A program made the translations under genes and the position numbers. 51,863 nt of DNA from Listeria rocourtiae FSL F6-920 (GTDB taxonomy: Bacteria > Bacillota > Bacilli > Lactobacillales > Listeriaceae): positions 1 through 51,863 of the forward strand of contig NZ_AODK01000034.1 of NCBI RefSeq assembly GCF_000525975.1, given 5' to 3'. Below are positions 39,946 to 48,530 of this stretch, piece after piece (the stretch's first letter is position 1; each line of letters starts with the position of its first letter). The notes beneath the pieces were generated by a model that did no database searches, had not been told where the DNA came from, and saw only the letters and a list, made by a program, of their open reading frames with translations.

Positions 39946-41181
39946 TGCGAAATTTCGCAGTGCTCGATAGGATAAGAATAGAAATATCCCGTAAAAAATA
40001 CTGCCCACAACCGCATAACTTGTCAAGACCGTGAGGATACTCCATTGCTGCATGTGCGCAAGGAAGAATAGCCCCACGATGCTAATAAAACGAGAGGCAT
40101 CCCATAGAAATTGCGTTTTTTGGCGTCCGAGTAAATACAACGTTTGCGAAACAGGTACGGTGACCAATTGCAGATAGAAAACTGGTAGCAAACGCTGGAC
40201 GTATTCACCGGACACACGCCATTCTTCTCCAAAAACTAACGCGAAAATACTTGGTGCAAAAAAGGCTAAAATAGCGAAAATCGGTAAGCCGTACAGTACT
40301 GCTTTTCGGACGACATTTTTAAATAAGTCGAAAACGCGTGCCGATTCTGTATGCATTCCTTTTGCCGCAACGCTATAAAAAACTTGGCCGAGCACACTTG
40401 TTAGTAGTACGATTGGCATCCCAACCACGCGTTGGCCCATCCCGAAAAATCCAGCGACTTCGTTTCCAAAATAATAGGTGATTAATAATAGCGGGACTTG
40501 TAATGTCAAGGCATTGATGAATAATGAGCCCGATGAAAACAATGGATAACGATAATATTTGCGCACTAAGAAGCAGAGATTGCGTTTAGTGAAACCCACT
40601 TTGACACGTGTTTTCCAAAAGTTAATGCCTTGTACCGCGGCACTTCCAAATCGGCCAAGTACATCACCAATAATCAGCCCGAAGTTCGGCACAGCAAGTT
40701 GAAAGCCAGATGTCACAGCGCTTTGTGCTAATTTCGCATGAGAAATCGTTGCGAATCGTTGTTCGCGCATCTGCCAAAATGTGAAGGTTTGAATCACGCT
40801 CCCAAAGAAAATACCTAAAGAAAGTAATAGAACGACATGCGGGGATACATGCACATTCAGCAAAGAGAAAGCGGAAATTCCTGTGAGAAGGTATAGGAGA
40901 AAGGTCAAGACAGAGAGGAGGAGCGCTATGCTTAGGCACATTTTTACGAGCAAAGTCGCTACACGCTTCGTTTTGGCTAACGGAATCGCTCGTTCTAAGG
41001 ACAAGGCCATACTGTTGCTGAAAATACTAATGATGCTCAGGTAAACAGTATACGTTCCAAAAACCTCTGGACCATACATGCGTGACAAGAAAGGTGCGGC
41101 AAGAAACACGAGACATTGCGCTAAGACATTACCCTTTAGTAACCGCCATGCAAATTTTTTAAAATTCGTCGCTTTGTTCAT
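39928..41181 (-). CDS. Wzx-like oligosaccharide flippase
   Basis: A 417-residue protein with about twelve membrane segments, of the polysaccharide-transport/MATE-like superfamily. It begins KNVLAQCLVFLAAPFLSRMYGPEVFG (split over residues 18-45), typical of Wzx, with a repeated LLITYYFGNEVAGFFGMGQR half. It would flip the lipid-linked repeat unit to the outer face before Wzy joins units. Confidence 0.9.
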   Translation of the reverse strand: MNKATNFKKFAWRLLKGNVLAQCLVFLAAPFLSRMYGPEVFGTYTVYLSIISIFSNSMALSLERAIPLAKTKRVATLLVKMCLSIALLLSVLTFLLYLLTGISAFSLLNVHVSPHVVLLLSLGIFFGSVIQTFTFWQMREQRFATISHAKLAQSAVTSGFQLAVPNFGLIIGDVLGRFGSAAVQGINFWKTRVKVGFTKRNLCFLVRKYYRYPLFSSGSLFINALTLQVPLLLITYYFGNEVAGFFGMGQRVVGMPIVLLTSVLGQVFYSVAAKGMHTESARVFDLFKNVVRKAVLYGLPIFAILAFFAPSIFALVFGEEWRVSGEYVQRLLPVFYLQLVTVPVSQTLYLLGRQKTQFLWDASRFISIVGLFFLAHMQQWSILTVLTSYAVVGSIFYGIFLFLSYRALRNFAFVIHE

Positions 41182-41202
41182 CGCCTACTCACCTGCTCCT
41201 TC

Positions 41203-41880
41203 TTATTTGTAGTAATAAGCTGTTTTCTTCGTCGGCTTAGCTTTGTTACAAATGATTCCGACCACGTTTGCGCCTGCTGTTTTCACTTCTCTAATCGTCT
41301 GCTCAAGCTTACTCCTCTTCACAGTGCGTAAACCAACAACCACGATCACGCCATCCACCTTACTCGCAATAACCGGTGTATCTGCCACAATCGCAGGCGG
41401 CGCGTCAATAAAAATGAAATCATATGCTGCATCCAATTCCACAAAAAAGGCGTCAAAGTCAAAACTCGCAAGTAACTCTGCCGGATTGTACGGTAACATC
41501 CCTGATACCAACACATCCAAATTCTCCACTGCCGTTTTCTGAATTGCTTTTTTCACGTTTGTCTCTTCTTTCAAAATATCTGCAAAACCGTAATAATTCT
41601 CCACTTGGAAAATATCATGTTGCGTCGGACGTCGTAAATCTCCATCAATAATAAGAACCCGCTTATCTTGCTGGGCAAAAAATGCTGCTAAATTCGCAAT
41701 AACGACCGACTTCCCTTCACCAGAAGCCGATGAAGTCACCATAAAATGCTTGGCATTACGCTTTTCTGCAAGAAACTGTAAACCTGTACGAATCATTCGA
41801 AACTGTTCCGCAATTTGTGTATTTCGCTGCGTAAAAACGGTTAATTTCTTATCCTCTTTGCTTTTTGCTTTTCTCATCAT
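41203..41880 (-). CDS. Capsular tyrosine kinase, cytoplasmic part (CpsD/CapB, BY-kinase)
   Basis: 225 residues. Walker A is SASGEGKSVV at 51-60, Walker A' VLIIDGDLRRPT, and Walker B FIFIDAPP. The C-terminal tail KKTAYYYK carries the tyrosine cluster that is autophosphorylated. It needs the membrane partner encoded just upstream, whose gene overlaps by 4 bp. Such pairs set polysaccharide chain length and output. No matching tyrosine phosphatase (CpsB/YwqE type) gene is in the cluster. Confidence 0.94.
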   Translation of the reverse strand: MMRKAKSKEDKKLTVFTQRNTQIAEQFRMIRTGLQFLAEKRNAKHFMVTSSASGEGKSVVIANLAAFFAQQDKRVLIIDGDLRRPTQHDIFQVENYYGFADILKEETNVKKAIQKTAVENLDVLVSGMLPYNPAELLASFDFDAFFVELDAAYDFIFIDAPPAIVADTPVIASKVDGVIVVVGLRTVKRSKLEQTIREVKTAGANVVGIICNKAKPTKKTAYYYK

Positions 41881-42548
41881 AATTTCCTCCTCTCAATACT
41901 TCCCAACACTTGAATGTCCACCAAAGCTTCCACATCTTCACGCGTTCTAAGTTTTGTATTTGTCAACTCGATAATTACAAATATCGCAATGGCAAGCGCT
42001 ACACCAGCTATAAAACCTAACAAAACGGTAATTTTTAAGTTAGGGCTTACTGGAACTTGGCTATTTTCCAATTCCGCTGGCGATAACACACGGACATTCT
42101 TCTCATCCATCATCGTTTTGGCCTCTTCCTGCAAAATTTCAGATAGCGTATTGACGACGAGAACGGCTTGCTCTGGATCCTTATCCTGCACGCCAATCAC
42201 CAAAACTTGCGAGGAGCCTTCATTCGCCACCGTAATTCGACTGGCTAGTTCCTTGTTTGAATCTGCTAAGTTAAGCTTATCGCGCACTTGATTTAGCACG
42301 CTACCACTTGTCACAATTACTTGATACGTGCTAATTAACTGCTTGTTCAACTGTACATCAAAATTACGATTATCTTCATTTTTTTCAGGCTTCACAAGCA
42401 CTTGACTCGTTGCTTCGTACTGCTTCTCGACAAATTGATTTGTATACACGAACGCTGTTGCCATTCCCATAATGCCAAGGATGGCGACAACCCACCAAAA
42501 ACGTTTCAAAATCGTGATAATACCACTTAAATCAATTGTTTTATCCAT
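41877..42548 (-). CDS. Polysaccharide co-polymerase / kinase activator (Wzz, CapA/YveK type)
   Basis: 223 residues with two membrane helices, about 16-34 (WWVVAILGIMGMATAFVYT) and 172-192 (VLLGFIAGVALAIAIFVII), and an extracytoplasmic domain between them. A proline-containing segment (SQVPVSPNLK) precedes helix two, as in Wzz proteins. The short cytoplasmic tail (SIERRKL) would contact and activate the kinase encoded next. Confidence 0.93.
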   Translation of the reverse strand: MDKTIDLSGIITILKRFWWVVAILGIMGMATAFVYTNQFVEKQYEATSQVLVKPEKNEDNRNFDVQLNKQLISTYQVIVTSGSVLNQVRDKLNLADSNKELASRITVANEGSSQVLVIGVQDKDPEQAVLVVNTLSEILQEEAKTMMDEKNVRVLSPAELENSQVPVSPNLKITVLLGFIAGVALAIAIFVIIELTNTKLRTREDVEALVDIQVLGSIERRKL

Positions 42549-42552
42549 TGTT

Positions 42553-43833
42553 TTATCGTCTCCCTAAGCTTTTTTTATGACTGAAACTGCTGGCGTTCGA
42601 GTAGCGATGCAATGTTCCAAGCGTGATATACGTCAATTCCTCATGAGCGCCTTCAAAAATATTTTTTGTATCAAAAATTTGCATGGTAGCCATACTTGTT
42701 AATAACGATATCGGCAAGTGCTTGAATTCATCGTGTTCCGTCGCGATAATCGCCATATCCGCGTTTGCAAAAGCGGTTTCTGGATTCATGTTGTAATATG
42801 CTACATGTGGGTCATATACATGAACTTCGATGCCGCGTTGTTGCAAATACTCGGCTATCTTTAACGCCGGGCTTTCGCGAACATCATCCACATTTCCTTT
42901 ATACGCTGCACCGAGGATGACTACTTTTTTCGCCGTGTTATTCGTTATTGTATCAACGCTTTCTGCGATATATTCTGGCATGCTACTGTTGATTTCTCTG
43001 GCCGTTTGGATGAGTGGTGTCTGTTCTGGGGCGGCAATCGTGATGAAGTACGGATCAACTGCGAGACAATGTCCACCAACGCCTGGGCCTGGTGTATGAA
43101 TGTTCACACGAGGATGCTTATTTGCCATTTCAATGACATTCAGCGCATTAATTCCAAGCTCTGTCGATAGTTTCACCAACTCATTCGCAAGGGCAATATT
43201 CGTGTCGCGAAACGTATTTTCCATCAGTTTTGAGAGTTCAGCCGTAGAAGCATCCGTCAATAACATCTCACCTTCCACAAATGTTTGATAAACAGCCTCA
43301 CCAGCGTTGGCACATGCTGGTGTTACGCCGCCGATAATTCGGTTGTTATGCACCAATTCCGTCATAATTTGGCCTGGGAGAACCCGTTCCGGACAATGTA
43401 CTAAATGCACATCCACACCTACCGTAAAGCCCGCTTCTTCTAGCATCGGCTGAATCACGCCCGTCGTTGTTTTCGGCGCCACCGTAGACTCTAAAATGAT
43501 CGTATTTCCTGTTTTAAGTAGCGGAATCACGTCTTTCACCGCTTGACGAATGTATCTTGTATCACACGAATGATCCTCCGTATGCGGTGTCGGAACGGCG
43601 ATGATGAACGTATCGGCTGGCTCTAATTGGCTCACTGGGCGTAATAATCCGTTGGCTAAAACGCCTTGAAAAGCTTCCTGTAATCCCGGCTCTTCAATGT
43701 GAATGCAGCCAGATTGTAAACGGGCGATAACCTCTTTATTCGTATCAAAACCAATCACTTCTTGACCATGTTTCGCGAACATAACTGCCGTTGGTAAGCC
43801 AATATATCCAAGTCCAATCGTTGCTATTTTCAT
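42553..43833 (-). CDS. UDP-N-acetyl-D-mannosaminuronate-type dehydrogenase (WecC-like)
   Basis: A 426-residue UDP-sugar 6-dehydrogenase: GLGYIGLPTAVMFAKHG at the start, VLESTVAPKTT-like active region (ILESTVAPKTTTGVI), and GPGVGGHCLAVDPYFI with the catalytic cysteine. The AVDPYF form is that of UDP-ManNAc dehydrogenases (WecC/CapL). It suggests ManNAcA in the repeat unit, although no 2-epimerase gene is seen here; that enzyme may be encoded elsewhere. Confidence 0.92.
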   Translation of the reverse strand: MKIATIGLGYIGLPTAVMFAKHGQEVIGFDTNKEVIARLQSGCIHIEEPGLQEAFQGVLANGLLRPVSQLEPADTFIIAVPTPHTEDHSCDTRYIRQAVKDVIPLLKTGNTIILESTVAPKTTTGVIQPMLEEAGFTVGVDVHLVHCPERVLPGQIMTELVHNNRIIGGVTPACANAGEAVYQTFVEGEMLLTDASTAELSKLMENTFRDTNIALANELVKLSTELGINALNVIEMANKHPRVNIHTPGPGVGGHCLAVDPYFITIAAPEQTPLIQTAREINSSMPEYIAESVDTITNNTAKKVVILGAAYKGNVDDVRESPALKIAEYLQQRGIEVHVYDPHVAYYNMNPETAFANADMAIIATEHDEFKHLPISLLTSMATMQIFDTKNIFEGAHEELTYITLGTLHRYSNASSFSHKKSLGRR

Positions 43834-43844
43834 CTTTATTCCTC

Positions 43845-45047
43845 CTAATTTAATTCATATCCTTCGTTCACTTCATAACTTTTAATTAATTCCGCAAACT
43901 GATCTTTCAAAATTCGCGCATCAAAATGATTTTCTGCAAGCACTCGTGCCCGCTCTCCCATTTCTAATTTTTCCGTTTTATGATTGTGTATCGTTTTTAG
44001 AAAATTATAGTATCCAGCCTTGTCATCGTAATCAAATCCTGCACCAGCTTTATTTTCCCGTAATAAATCATCTTGCCAACCTTTGAAATTTAAAATGATT
44101 GGCTTACTTAGCGATAGGAAGTCGAAAAACTTGTTGGAGCTATTTTCAGCGGCTAGAATTGGGACGTTCGCTAAATTCACGATTCCGATGTCACTCGCTG
44201 ACATCCAGCTAAAAACCTCTGCTTTTGGCATATTATCGAGTAACCAAATGTTCGTTAATCCGCGATTCCGAATCGTTTCTGTCATCGCTTCCTTCTCTTT
44301 CCCGCGTCCAATCAAGATGTAATGAATATTAGGATCTGGATGTTGTGTCGCGACATCTAGTAGGAAAGAAAGATCGTTCGCCGCGCCAAAGGTTCCTGGA
44401 TATAGCGCGATTGTCTTACCAATTAGTTCTGGATGTTGAGTTTCTATGTGAATTCTATCACATTTCGAGACATACTGGGCCGCTTTATCACAATGTGCGA
44501 GATTCGTGATGACGCTAACTTTGCTTTTCGCAATGCCTTTTCGAATAATATTTCGCTTAATCCCGTCAGAAAGGGCTACAATATGGGAAGCATGACGATA
44601 GATCAATCGCTCCAAGCCGCGGACAATTTTGATAAAAGCCTTGTTGCGGATAATTCCCATTTCAATCGGTGCATCCGGCCAAACATCGCGGACTTCGAAT
44701 ATAAAAGGCACGCGCTTGATTTTTGCTACGATGAGTGCTGTAATTCCGACTGTGATTGGCGCAGAACTCGCGTAAATCACATCCACATTCTTTTCCTTCA
44801 ACCCGTAATAAATACTTTTAATGACAAACAGGAGGAAAGCCAACACGCGTTTATGAAAGGCAAAAGTATGATCATAATTCGTTTTTGTCGAAACAATCTG
44901 GATGCCGTCTAATTCTTTTTCCACCATGTTCTTTCCAGTTAACATTGTCACCTCAACATCATCTTCCGCTAACTTCTTCGCTAATTCATATGGCCTTGTT
45001 AAGCCATTCTCTGACTCAAAATGTTGGCTTATATACAGGACTTTCAT
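43845..45047 (-). CDS. Glycosyltransferase family 4 (WbuB-like)
   Basis: About 400 residues in two Rossmann-like halves (GT-B). The N-terminus is MKVLYISQHFESENGLTRPY, with the FIFEVRDVWPDAPIEMG motif typical of WbuB-like GT4 enzymes in mid-protein; the C-terminal donor half has ALYPGTFGAANDLSFLL and a conserved Glu-containing AAENSSNKFFDFL segment. I take the ATG at 45047, which has gaggt upstream and overlaps the preceding gene by about 32 bp. Donor and acceptor are unknown. Confidence 0.9.
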   Translation of the reverse strand: MKVLYISQHFESENGLTRPYELAKKLAEDDVEVTMLTGKNMVEKELDGIQIVSTKTNYDHTFAFHKRVLAFLLFVIKSIYYGLKEKNVDVIYASSAPITVGITALIVAKIKRVPFIFEVRDVWPDAPIEMGIIRNKAFIKIVRGLERLIYRHASHIVALSDGIKRNIIRKGIAKSKVSVITNLAHCDKAAQYVSKCDRIHIETQHPELIGKTIALYPGTFGAANDLSFLLDVATQHPDPNIHYILIGRGKEKEAMTETIRNRGLTNIWLLDNMPKAEVFSWMSASDIGIVNLANVPILAAENSSNKFFDFLSLSKPIILNFKGWQDDLLRENKAGAGFDYDDKAGYYNFLKTIHNHKTEKLEMGERARVLAENHFDARILKDQFAELIKSYEVNEGYELN

Positions 45048-46197
45048 GTAGCACCTCGCTCGTTGCCGCTTCGTAAAGGGCAAGTAATTTTTTCCCTTCT
45101 GCCGTCCAATTGTAGGATTTCTCGTAGTGATAACGCCCGTTTGACCCCATTTCTTGTTGCAATTTCTTACTTTTTAGCAAGCGTTCAATTGCGTTCACTA
45201 CTTCTAAATTATCCAGTGGATTGACGCTATAGCCGCTTTGTGTTTCTTGCATTAATTCCGACCACATCGGAAAATCCGACACGACCATTGGCAACTCGGC
45301 TGACATATATTCGAACATCTTCGTCGCCATCGATTCCATATAATTCGGGATAGGCTTTAGCAGACAAAGTCCAACCGTAGCGCTAGCCATATGGGCACCA
45401 ATTTCGTCATTTGGTATTCTGCCTAATCGCTCGACACTGCTCATTAGCATATTCTCTGAGACATAAGCATCGATTTTTTCATTATCTGCTTCAAAAATAG
45501 GACCTATTAATTTTAATTTCAAATCCTCGTATCCTGACTGTTTCAAGCTTTTCAGCGCTTCTAGCATTATCCATAAACCACGATTTTCTTCGATTCCGCC
45601 GATATAGATTAGCGTTTGCTCCACACTTTCTGGTGACAAGAAGGGCTCTTGGTATGTTGGATAATTCAGTATATCGTCGTGTTGTTGCGTGACATACGGA
45701 TAGTCTTTTTTTATAGGACGTTTTCAGCGAATATGACATTATCACACAGTTTCAGGCACCGTTTCTCTATTCGCTTGATGATCTCGGCAAGTGGTTTGCG
45801 CAAAGCCGTTGGAATCCATGCCTTCGTTTCCAATGCTTTCGGAAAATTTTCATGCATGTCGTAAAGGAAAACCCCTTTCTTTTTTCGCAATATTGGCAAA
45901 AGTAATAATAATTCAGGATCATGAAAATGATAATATTTCGCGTCTGATTGGCGAATCGCTTTGTAAGTACTCAGCCATCTTGTGAATCGCTTAAACCGGC
46001 TACCTTTTTGGAATAATGTTTGCGTTAAATTCCGGCGAGGTTCCGATTGTTGCGTCGTCTCCACTGCCATTTGCTCCACCTGGTAACCGGCTTTTAGTAG
46101 TGTATCTATTTCTTTATAGTAGATTCGTGTATCGTTCCAGACGTGCACCGAGCTGTAAACAAATACTTTTTTTTTCGTTTAATGTCTTATTTTTCAT
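45016..46197 (-). CDS. Glycosyltransferase (GT4-like), two frameshifts
   Basis: From an ATG at 46197, overlapping the previous gene's end, the frame should read MKNKTLNEKKVFVYSSVHVW, but the T9 run at 46167-46175 has one base too many. It continues NDTRIYYKEIDTLLKAGYQV and KYYHFHDPELLLLLPIL (an acceptor-domain pattern). Near 45706-45715 (CTAT followed by A7 on the coding strand) it breaks again, this time lacking one base or having two extra, before KKDYPYVTQQHDDILNYP and a donor domain (TLIYIGGIEENRG, later KMFEYMSAELPMVVSD). Corrected length is about 394 residues. Confidence 0.82.
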
Positions 46198-46624
46198 CGA
46201 TTTTTCCTAAATTCCAAGTTAGTGTTTCTCCTTCTGGTGAGGTGTAGGTCAGTAATACTTTGTCTTGTTCTTTCGGAAATTCATAGTAGCCATTCCCTGT
46301 GATAGTCTCGCCTTTTGCGATTTCTTGACCGAAGTTATTGCCACCTGTCATTTGGTAATCTTTCTTGTTCACCGTAATGTGGAAGTTTCCGGCACCAATT
46401 CCTGTTGTTTGTTTCATTTTATTTTCAACCTCAAAGTGGACGCGCAACTTTTTGGAGTTATCGACTAATTGAGCACCGGCTACCTTGATGAATAAGCCGT
46501 CTATAGCTTGCATTTTGCCAATGTCTGTTTTTGGTTGTAATAAAGTCGCATTAATCGCTAAACCAAGCGTTAGTACTAAAATCGCGACCATTCCTGCTAT
46601 TGTGAACTTCTTTTTATTTTTCAT
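46187..46624 (-). CDS. Secreted or anchored DUF4352-like protein, first gene of the capsule cluster
   Basis: A 145-residue protein with an N-terminal membrane segment (KKFTIAGMVAILVLTLGLAI) and an extracellular beta domain (LFIKVAGAQLVDNSKKLRVHFEVENKM in pieces, GNGYYEFPKEQDKVLLTYTS). It resembles DUF4352/Ig-like accessory proteins. It has good aaaggag upstream and overlaps the glycosyltransferase start, so it is cotranscribed. Its role is unknown; an envelope location next to the export machinery is likely. Confidence 0.75.
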   Translation of the reverse strand: MKNKKKFTIAGMVAILVLTLGLAINATLLQPKTDIGKMQAIDGLFIKVAGAQLVDNSKKLRVHFEVENKMKQTTGIGAGNFHITVNKKDYQMTGGNNFGQEIAKGETITGNGYYEFPKEQDKVLLTYTSPEGETLTWNLGKIDEK

Positions 46625-46679
46625 AAAAATGATTCTCCTTTATTAGTTGATGGATGCCTGTGTTGCTCGGCTCCTTAAC

Positions 46680-46738
46680 TCTATTTAACCATGCTTAGCT
46701 TTTTTCTTGTATTTTGTTTTGTCATCGTATAGTGACAA
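46680..46738 (-). promoter_or_regulatory. Shared capsule promoter/operator block, copy B (before the first gene)
   Basis: On the minus strand TTGTCA-N8-TGACAA (46738-46719), 25 nt, then CATGGTTAAATAGA (46693-46680) with a TG-extended -10. Between the TGACAA half and CATGG both copies also share an AAAATAC block, and both have TCGCA just before the inverted repeat. It gives a leader of about 50 nt to the gene starting at 46624. Confidence 0.65.
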
Positions 46739-46753
46739 TTGCGAGAGAATGGC

Positions 46754-46805
46754 AAAAAAAGCAAGTACAGGACAACGGGTATAGTCGTCCTGTACTTGCT
46801 TTTTC
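46754..46805. terminator. Strong bidirectional-type terminator
   Basis: A 13-bp perfect stem, GCAAGTACAGGAC with GTCCTGTACTTGC (46761-46773 with 46787-46799), flanked by A7 and T5-6. It ends the surface-protein transcript coming from the right and insulates the capsule promoter. Confidence 0.85.
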
Positions 46806-48449
46806 TTATTTGATGAACGGTGTAGATAGGTCGCTTGTCATGAGTTTGTCGCTATTTTTAGCCAGCGCTTGAACGCTTGTTGCGCTGGATGTGACATAGG
46901 CTTTGAATGCGAAGCTCCCATCTAGGTTAGTTGTCATAGCGCTGATGCTCATTGTTCTTACGGCTACGCCATTCTCGTAAATCGTGATGGTCTCTGTTCC
47001 TTTTGGCGCAGTTCCGATAATATAGTTACCGCCCAATTTTGTAAGTGTTGTTGTTTCCATTTGCTCAGCTAATGCGTCATTCGTCCCTAGTACAAGCGGC
47101 TCTGCATTATTACTAACTTTCACTTTTTTTTCTCACTACCTCAGACGAACTATTGTACCCTATTACTTCCACAGTTGATCCTTGGGTGATAAAATCATCT
47201 GTCGCAATACTAAATGTGCCATCTGTATTCACTTTTCCAGTTTTCTTCACAACACCATCGATTGCTAGACGCACACCTGTAACGCCTTTACCGACTGTCC
47301 CAGTGATTGCTTTTGATGTGATATCTGCATCGTCTGGTACCAAGCTGTAATCCATTGCTGTATCTCTTAATTTGAGCAAATCTTTGGCTTGCTCTATAGC
47401 TTACTTGCATATTAGCTCTTGCAGTTACATCTGCGACCCCATCCACTAGTTTTTGCGCAGCATCAATTGCTTGCTGATCCGTTGTCGACTTGGGGGCATT
47501 AGTGCTCGGGTTATTGTTCGCAAAAAGCCCTGATACTGCGTTACCTGCTACAAAAGAAGATGTAAGAGTAGTTGGCGATTGAGCATTGTTTAACAGGTTT
47601 TTCGCTACTTGTAAATCTCCTACATCCCTGTTTTTTGCGAGGAAGCTGTTAACTGATTTACTAAAGACAAAACTGAACTAATCAGCGCTTGTGTTACAGC
47701 AGACTTAATAGTACCATTTTCAGGTGTATTATTATTGAATAATTCGTTAACCGCCTTACGTGCTACGTCATTCTGTTGTTTTATTTGCAAATCAATATTC
47801 GCATCAAATTGTTGATGTGCATCATTTAAAAGATTCATCCGACGAAATTTTTCTCCAGAACCTACAACACTCAGTGCGGCCTCCTCTGCTACGTCTACAT
47901 CCGCTTGTGTAACTCCTTTTGCGATTGTGACAAACATTGTGTTGTCATACAAGTTGTAAACTTTTTGTCCAAATTCTTGAAGCCCTTTTTCAAAACCGCC
48001 TACAAAATCAGCCCCTGTCAAAGCTGCATTGTTTTGTTCTACCAGTTTTCCATCCGGGAAGGTACATTTATACTTACCGTTGTATTTTTGTTAAATTTTT
48101 TACATAGCATATTTATTGAAGCTGCTTCGTATAAACCCACCGCTGTAGTAGAGTATGCTGTTTGAACTGTTCCATCTGGGAGTTTCACTTGCACACCGTA
48201 TCCTTTGGAAGATTTAGTCATGTCAATTTCTAAATCTACACCGCTAAATACGATAAGTGGTAAGTAAGGCGAGATGTTAGTTTTCGAAAATGACATAAAT
48301 GATGGTTGTTTTGTCGGAACTGTATAAACTGGCGCTGTAGCTGGTAGGGCCACCTTTACTGGCTCAGTTGAAAGTACGTTAAATGGTGTTACAACGCTTG
48401 CTCCTAGGATAGATATAACTTCTTCATGTGGTATGTTAACACCACTCAT
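46806..48449 (-). pseudogene. Degenerate surface-protein gene, paralogue of the neighbouring Cry1Ac-D-VI/Ig-repeat protein
   Basis: Pieces in three frames line up with the protein at 48531-51519. There is a possible signal region (VISILGASVVTPFNVLS), a unique N-domain, two short D-VI-like repeats (NAVSGLFANNNPSTNAPKST), an Ig-like unit (KAITGTVGKGVTGVRLAIDG) and the shared last domain (GGNYIIGTAPKGTETITIYE) ending TSDLSTPFIK. Breaks: one base lost near 48060 (INV to TFPDGKL), one lost near 47628, one gained near 47397, and an extra base in the T8 run at 47124-47131. A further missing base near the start would give MKKVISILG. The non-homopolymer lesions favour true decay. No LPXTG. Confidence 0.65.
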
Positions 48450-48473
48450 ATATCATATTAATGGTTTTTGCAT

Positions 48474-48523
48474 CCAAAAATTTTTGCAGCGATCGTCTCT
48501 TCTTGCTCGCAACGACCGCTGCA
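48474..48523 (-). terminator. Terminator of the repeat surface-protein gene
   Basis: An 11-bp stem with one mismatch (GCAGCGGTCGT with ACGATCGCTGC), followed on the minus strand by AAAAATTTTTGG. It lies 8 bp beyond the stop codon. Confidence 0.65.
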
Positions 48524-48530
48524 ACTAGTT

